Origin: Kastovskya adunca ATA6-11-RM4
GTDB lineage: Bacteria > Cyanobacteriota > Cyanobacteriia > Cyanobacteriales > Coleofasciculaceae
Length of the DNA stretch: 64,000 bases
Direction: 5' to 3'
NCBI GenBank assembly: GCA_019359445.1
Contig: JAHHHJ010000002.1
Span: forward strand, 1-64,000
The notes under the pieces were generated by a model. That model saw nothing but the letters and a program-made list of their open reading frames with translations. It was not told the origin of the DNA and did not search any database. The position numbers and the translations under genes are program-made. This document shows positions 61,990 to 64,000 of this stretch, one piece after another. Within the stretch, counting starts at the first letter, position 1. Each line of letters begins with the position of its first letter.

Positions 61990-62985
61990 ATGAATAAAAT
62001 TCTCTATTTAATTGCTTCTCATACTAACCCTGAACAAGTGGTCAGGTTGGTAAAAACAATCAAAATTGGAAGTCTTGATTCTCAAATTTTAATTCATCAT
62101 GATTACTCCAGTTCCTACCTGAACATTGCTGATTTTGAAGGCTTGAGCAATGTTCGCGTTATAGAAAATTATGTTCCAGTTACGTGGGGGGATTTTTCTC
62201 AAGTAGAAATGGAGCTTAACTGCATCAACTGGTTAATGACTCATTCTATTGAATTTGACTGGTTAGTATTTCTTTCTGGTCAAGACTATCCAATTAAACC
62301 ATTGGCTGAAATCGAGCAGTTTCTTGAGAAAACCCGGTATGACGGATTTATGGAGTATTTTTCAGCTAAAGAACCGCCAAAAGAACCGACAGAATATGGT
62401 TTGAGGTGGAATAAAAATACTGGAGTAGGGCGATTTTTTTTTCATTACTACAAATTGCCTTCACCCAAAATTATCAAGAGCTTAATATTTAGGATAGGTC
62501 GCATTATTAATGGGCGACAGCCACTAATTACTATGATTGCTGATAGAAATGGTGCTCGCTTAGGAGTCCGCTGTTTTTCGACCCCTTTTACGTCAGAATT
62601 TCAGTGCTATGCAGGATCTCAGTGGTACACCTTATCCTATCGCTGCATTCAATACATCCATGATTTTGTTCAACATCATCCAGGTTTTGTGAAACATTAC
62701 CAAAATACTATTATTCCCGATGAATCTTTTTTTCAAACTATTTTAATTAATAATATTAAACTAAAAATTCTTAATAATAATAAGCGCTACATCCCCTGGA
62801 CAAATACCTCCCCGATTGTTTTAGGGATTCAAGATTTTGACAGCCTCATTACATCCGATAAGCACTTTGCCCGTAAATTTGATGTCAATGTAGACGCACA
62901 GGTGTTAAAGCGACTAGATCGGTATCTCTCAACTAATCAAGAGCAGCTCTGTAGCGGTTCTTGGTCACAGGAGGCAAAAACCTAA
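61990..62985 (+). CDS. Core-2/I-branching (GT14-like) glycosyltransferase
   Basis: This 331-residue protein resembles the beta-1,6-N-acetylglucosaminyltransferase (GT14, core-2/I-branching) family. It begins 'NKILYLIASHTNPEQVVRLVKTIK' and contains 'LIHHDYSSS', 'WGDFSQVEMELNCINWLM', 'FLSGQDYPIKPLAEIEQFL' and 'SQWYTLSYRCIQYI', which are diagnostic of the group; 'PDESFFQTIL' carries the likely catalytic acid. It probably adds a side branch to the polysaccharide. The start ATG at 61990 is preferred to an in-frame TTG at 61981. Confidence 0.82.
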   Translation: MNKILYLIASHTNPEQVVRLVKTIKIGSLDSQILIHHDYSSSYLNIADFEGLSNVRVIENYVPVTWGDFSQVEMELNCINWLMTHSIEFDWLVFLSGQDYPIKPLAEIEQFLEKTRYDGFMEYFSAKEPPKEPTEYGLRWNKNTGVGRFFFHYYKLPSPKIIKSLIFRIGRIINGRQPLITMIADRNGARLGVRCFSTPFTSEFQCYAGSQWYTLSYRCIQYIHDFVQHHPGFVKHYQNTIIPDESFFQTILINNIKLKILNNNKRYIPWTNTSPIVLGIQDFDSLITSDKHFARKFDVNVDAQVLKRLDRYLSTNQEQLCSGSWSQEAKT

Positions 62986-63220
62986 AGCTGAAGGGCTTGA
63001 AAAACTGGATGACCGCATATTTTTTATGTGAAAACTTCTAGATATCCCCATGATGATCATTACCGTTGTTATTTCTACATATCGCCGTTAAGCACTACCT
63101 CTGTACGAAGTTTCATACCGCTTTAATTAGAATAAACTTTAACCAAAATACATCAACTTTATTTAACTCTGTGTAAATTTTTAAAATATTATTGCTAATC
63201 TTCATCACCCACTTAAGCTA

Positions 63221-64000
63221 ATGATTTCACCTCAACCTTTAGTTAGTGTTATAGTTAACAACTATAACTATGATTGTTACTTACCAGAGGCGATAGATAG
63301 CGCCATAAATCAGACCTATCCTCGTACTGAGATAATCGTCGTAGATGATGGTTCTACTGATAAATCGCAGCAAATAATTACAAGTTATCAAGATAAAGTT
63401 ATTCCTATTTTTAAAGAGAATGGTGGACAAGCCTCAGCCTTCAATGCTGGATTTGCCGTCAGTCAAGGAGAGATAATTTGCCTCTTAGATTCTGATGATG
63501 TATGGTTGCCACAAAAAGTTGAGCAAGTAGTTGAAGCGGCTCTTGCCTATCCTCAGGCAGCGGTTATTTATCACCGAGTGCAAAACATTAACCAAATTGG
63601 TCTACCAACTGGCAAACCATGGCCGCCTTATAAAGTTATTAAAAAGAACATTGCTAGTCAGGTAGCAAAGACTGGAGGCTGGTGGCCCTTTCCCCCATCA
63701 ACGGGATTAAGTTTTACCCGGAGATTTCTCTCCCAAATTATGCCTATTCCCGCAACAGAGTATCGACTATGTGCTGATACTTATCTTGCCGATCTAGCTC
63801 CATTTTTTGGTGAAGTAATTGGGATAGAACTTGCTCTATCCCAATACCGAATTCATAACGCTAACAACTGGAGTAATTCTTTGAACAAGCAGCTACGAGA
63901 TTTACAGTTTCACGAACTGCGAGTAAAAATATTAAATCAAATTCTCAAGAAATCAGGAATTAATGTGGAAGTAAATTTAGCAGAACACTTGCCCTATCAG
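63221..64000 (+). CDS. GT2-family glycosyltransferase (runs off the window)
   Basis: From ATG 63221 an open frame of 260 codons reaches the window end. The GT-A fold starts 'PLVSVIVNNYNYDCYLPEAIDSAINQTYPRTEIIVVDDGSTD' with the nucleotide-binding Asp, then 'NGGQASAFNAGFAVSQGEIICLLDSDDVW', which has the metal-binding DXD-like 'DSDD'. The downstream part has 'STGLSFTRRFLSQIMPIP' and 'YRIHNANNWSN'. It is an intact-looking member of the family whose remnant lies at 61456. The 235-bp gap before it shows nothing. Confidence 0.88.
   Translation, partial: MISPQPLVSVIVNNYNYDCYLPEAIDSAINQTYPRTEIIVVDDGSTDKSQQIITSYQDKVIPIFKENGGQASAFNAGFAVSQGEIICLLDSDDVWLPQKVEQVVEAALAYPQAAVIYHRVQNINQIGLPTGKPWPPYKVIKKNIASQVAKTGGWWPFPPSTGLSFTRRFLSQIMPIPATEYRLCADTYLADLAPFFGEVIGIELALSQYRIHNANNWSNSLNKQLRDLQFHELRVKILNQILKKSGINVEVNLAEHLPYQ

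Noticed and set aside
1-64000. tRNA, rRNA or known riboswitches
   Set aside because: I looked for T-loop-like GGTTCGAATCC motifs and conserved riboswitch cores by eye and found none; a covariance-model search would be needed to exclude them.

Overview
This window is cyanobacterial chromosomal DNA. The octamer GCGATCGC (HIP1) recurs in genes and even in CRISPR spacers, chlB (dark-operative chlorophyll synthesis) is present, and a hetZ-patU pair points to a filamentous cyanobacterium. Intergenic gaps carry short tandem repeats and G/C-run hairpins of the kind common in large filamentous cyanobacterial genomes. Whether the organism makes heterocysts cannot be decided from this window.

Layout. 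0-7.3 kb: housekeeping and conserved genes (ilvN, a BON protein, an alpha/beta hydrolase, infC, a membrane-plus-HEAT NTT-like protein followed by a cyclic-nucleotide-binding protein). 7.3-12.9 kb: a five-gene minus-strand operon (substrate-binding protein, permease, cysteine hydrolase, ABC ATPase, Rieske oxygenase) with a divergent metallo-beta-lactamase-fold gene, which looks like uptake and breakdown of an unidentified small molecule. 13.2-19.5 kb: a pentapeptide-repeat gene broken by one in-frame TAA, an IS200/IS605-type tnpB with a tiny ribbon-helix-helix gene, and a GH116 glycosidase. 19.5-27.5 kb: coaD and a coiled-coil partner, hetZ-patU, a transglutaminase-like membrane protein lacking Cys and His, and a glycine-zipper stress protein. 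28.3-35.5 kb: an alpha/beta-hydrolase/subtilase fusion, an acyl-ACP synthetase, a YlqD-like protein and the pyruvate dehydrogenase E2 gene.

35.7-49.2 kb: a complete type I CRISPR-Cas locus of the MYXAN (Myxococcus Dev/Cmx) kind. The order is WYL regulator, cas6/cmx6, cas3, cas8/cmx8, cas7/devR, cas5/devS, a Uma2 nuclease gene, a cas4-cas1 fusion, cas2 and an array of 48 repeats. No separate small-subunit gene is present, but the 3' end of cas8 has a strong internal Shine-Dalgarno and an in-frame GTG that would yield a 128-residue Cas11-like protein. A spacer-sized segment and a truncated repeat lie beyond the last full repeat.

49.3-55.6 kb: a GspE/PilB-type ATPase, a DoxX-like protein, chlB, a 48-residue internally duplicated peptide and an amidohydrolase. 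55.6-64 kb: an exopolysaccharide cluster (GT4 glycosyltransferase, Wzc-type tyrosine autokinase, HepA-like ABC exporter, GT2 remnant, GT14-like transferase and a GT2 gene running off the end). Three TTCATGAA palindromes spaced exactly 11 bp apart lie upstream of it.

The most notable points are the predicted internal Cas11, the dual-hydrolase fusion, the phased palindromes upstream of the polysaccharide genes, two CRISPR spacers sharing 18 of 20 bases, and the nonsense-interrupted pentapeptide gene.
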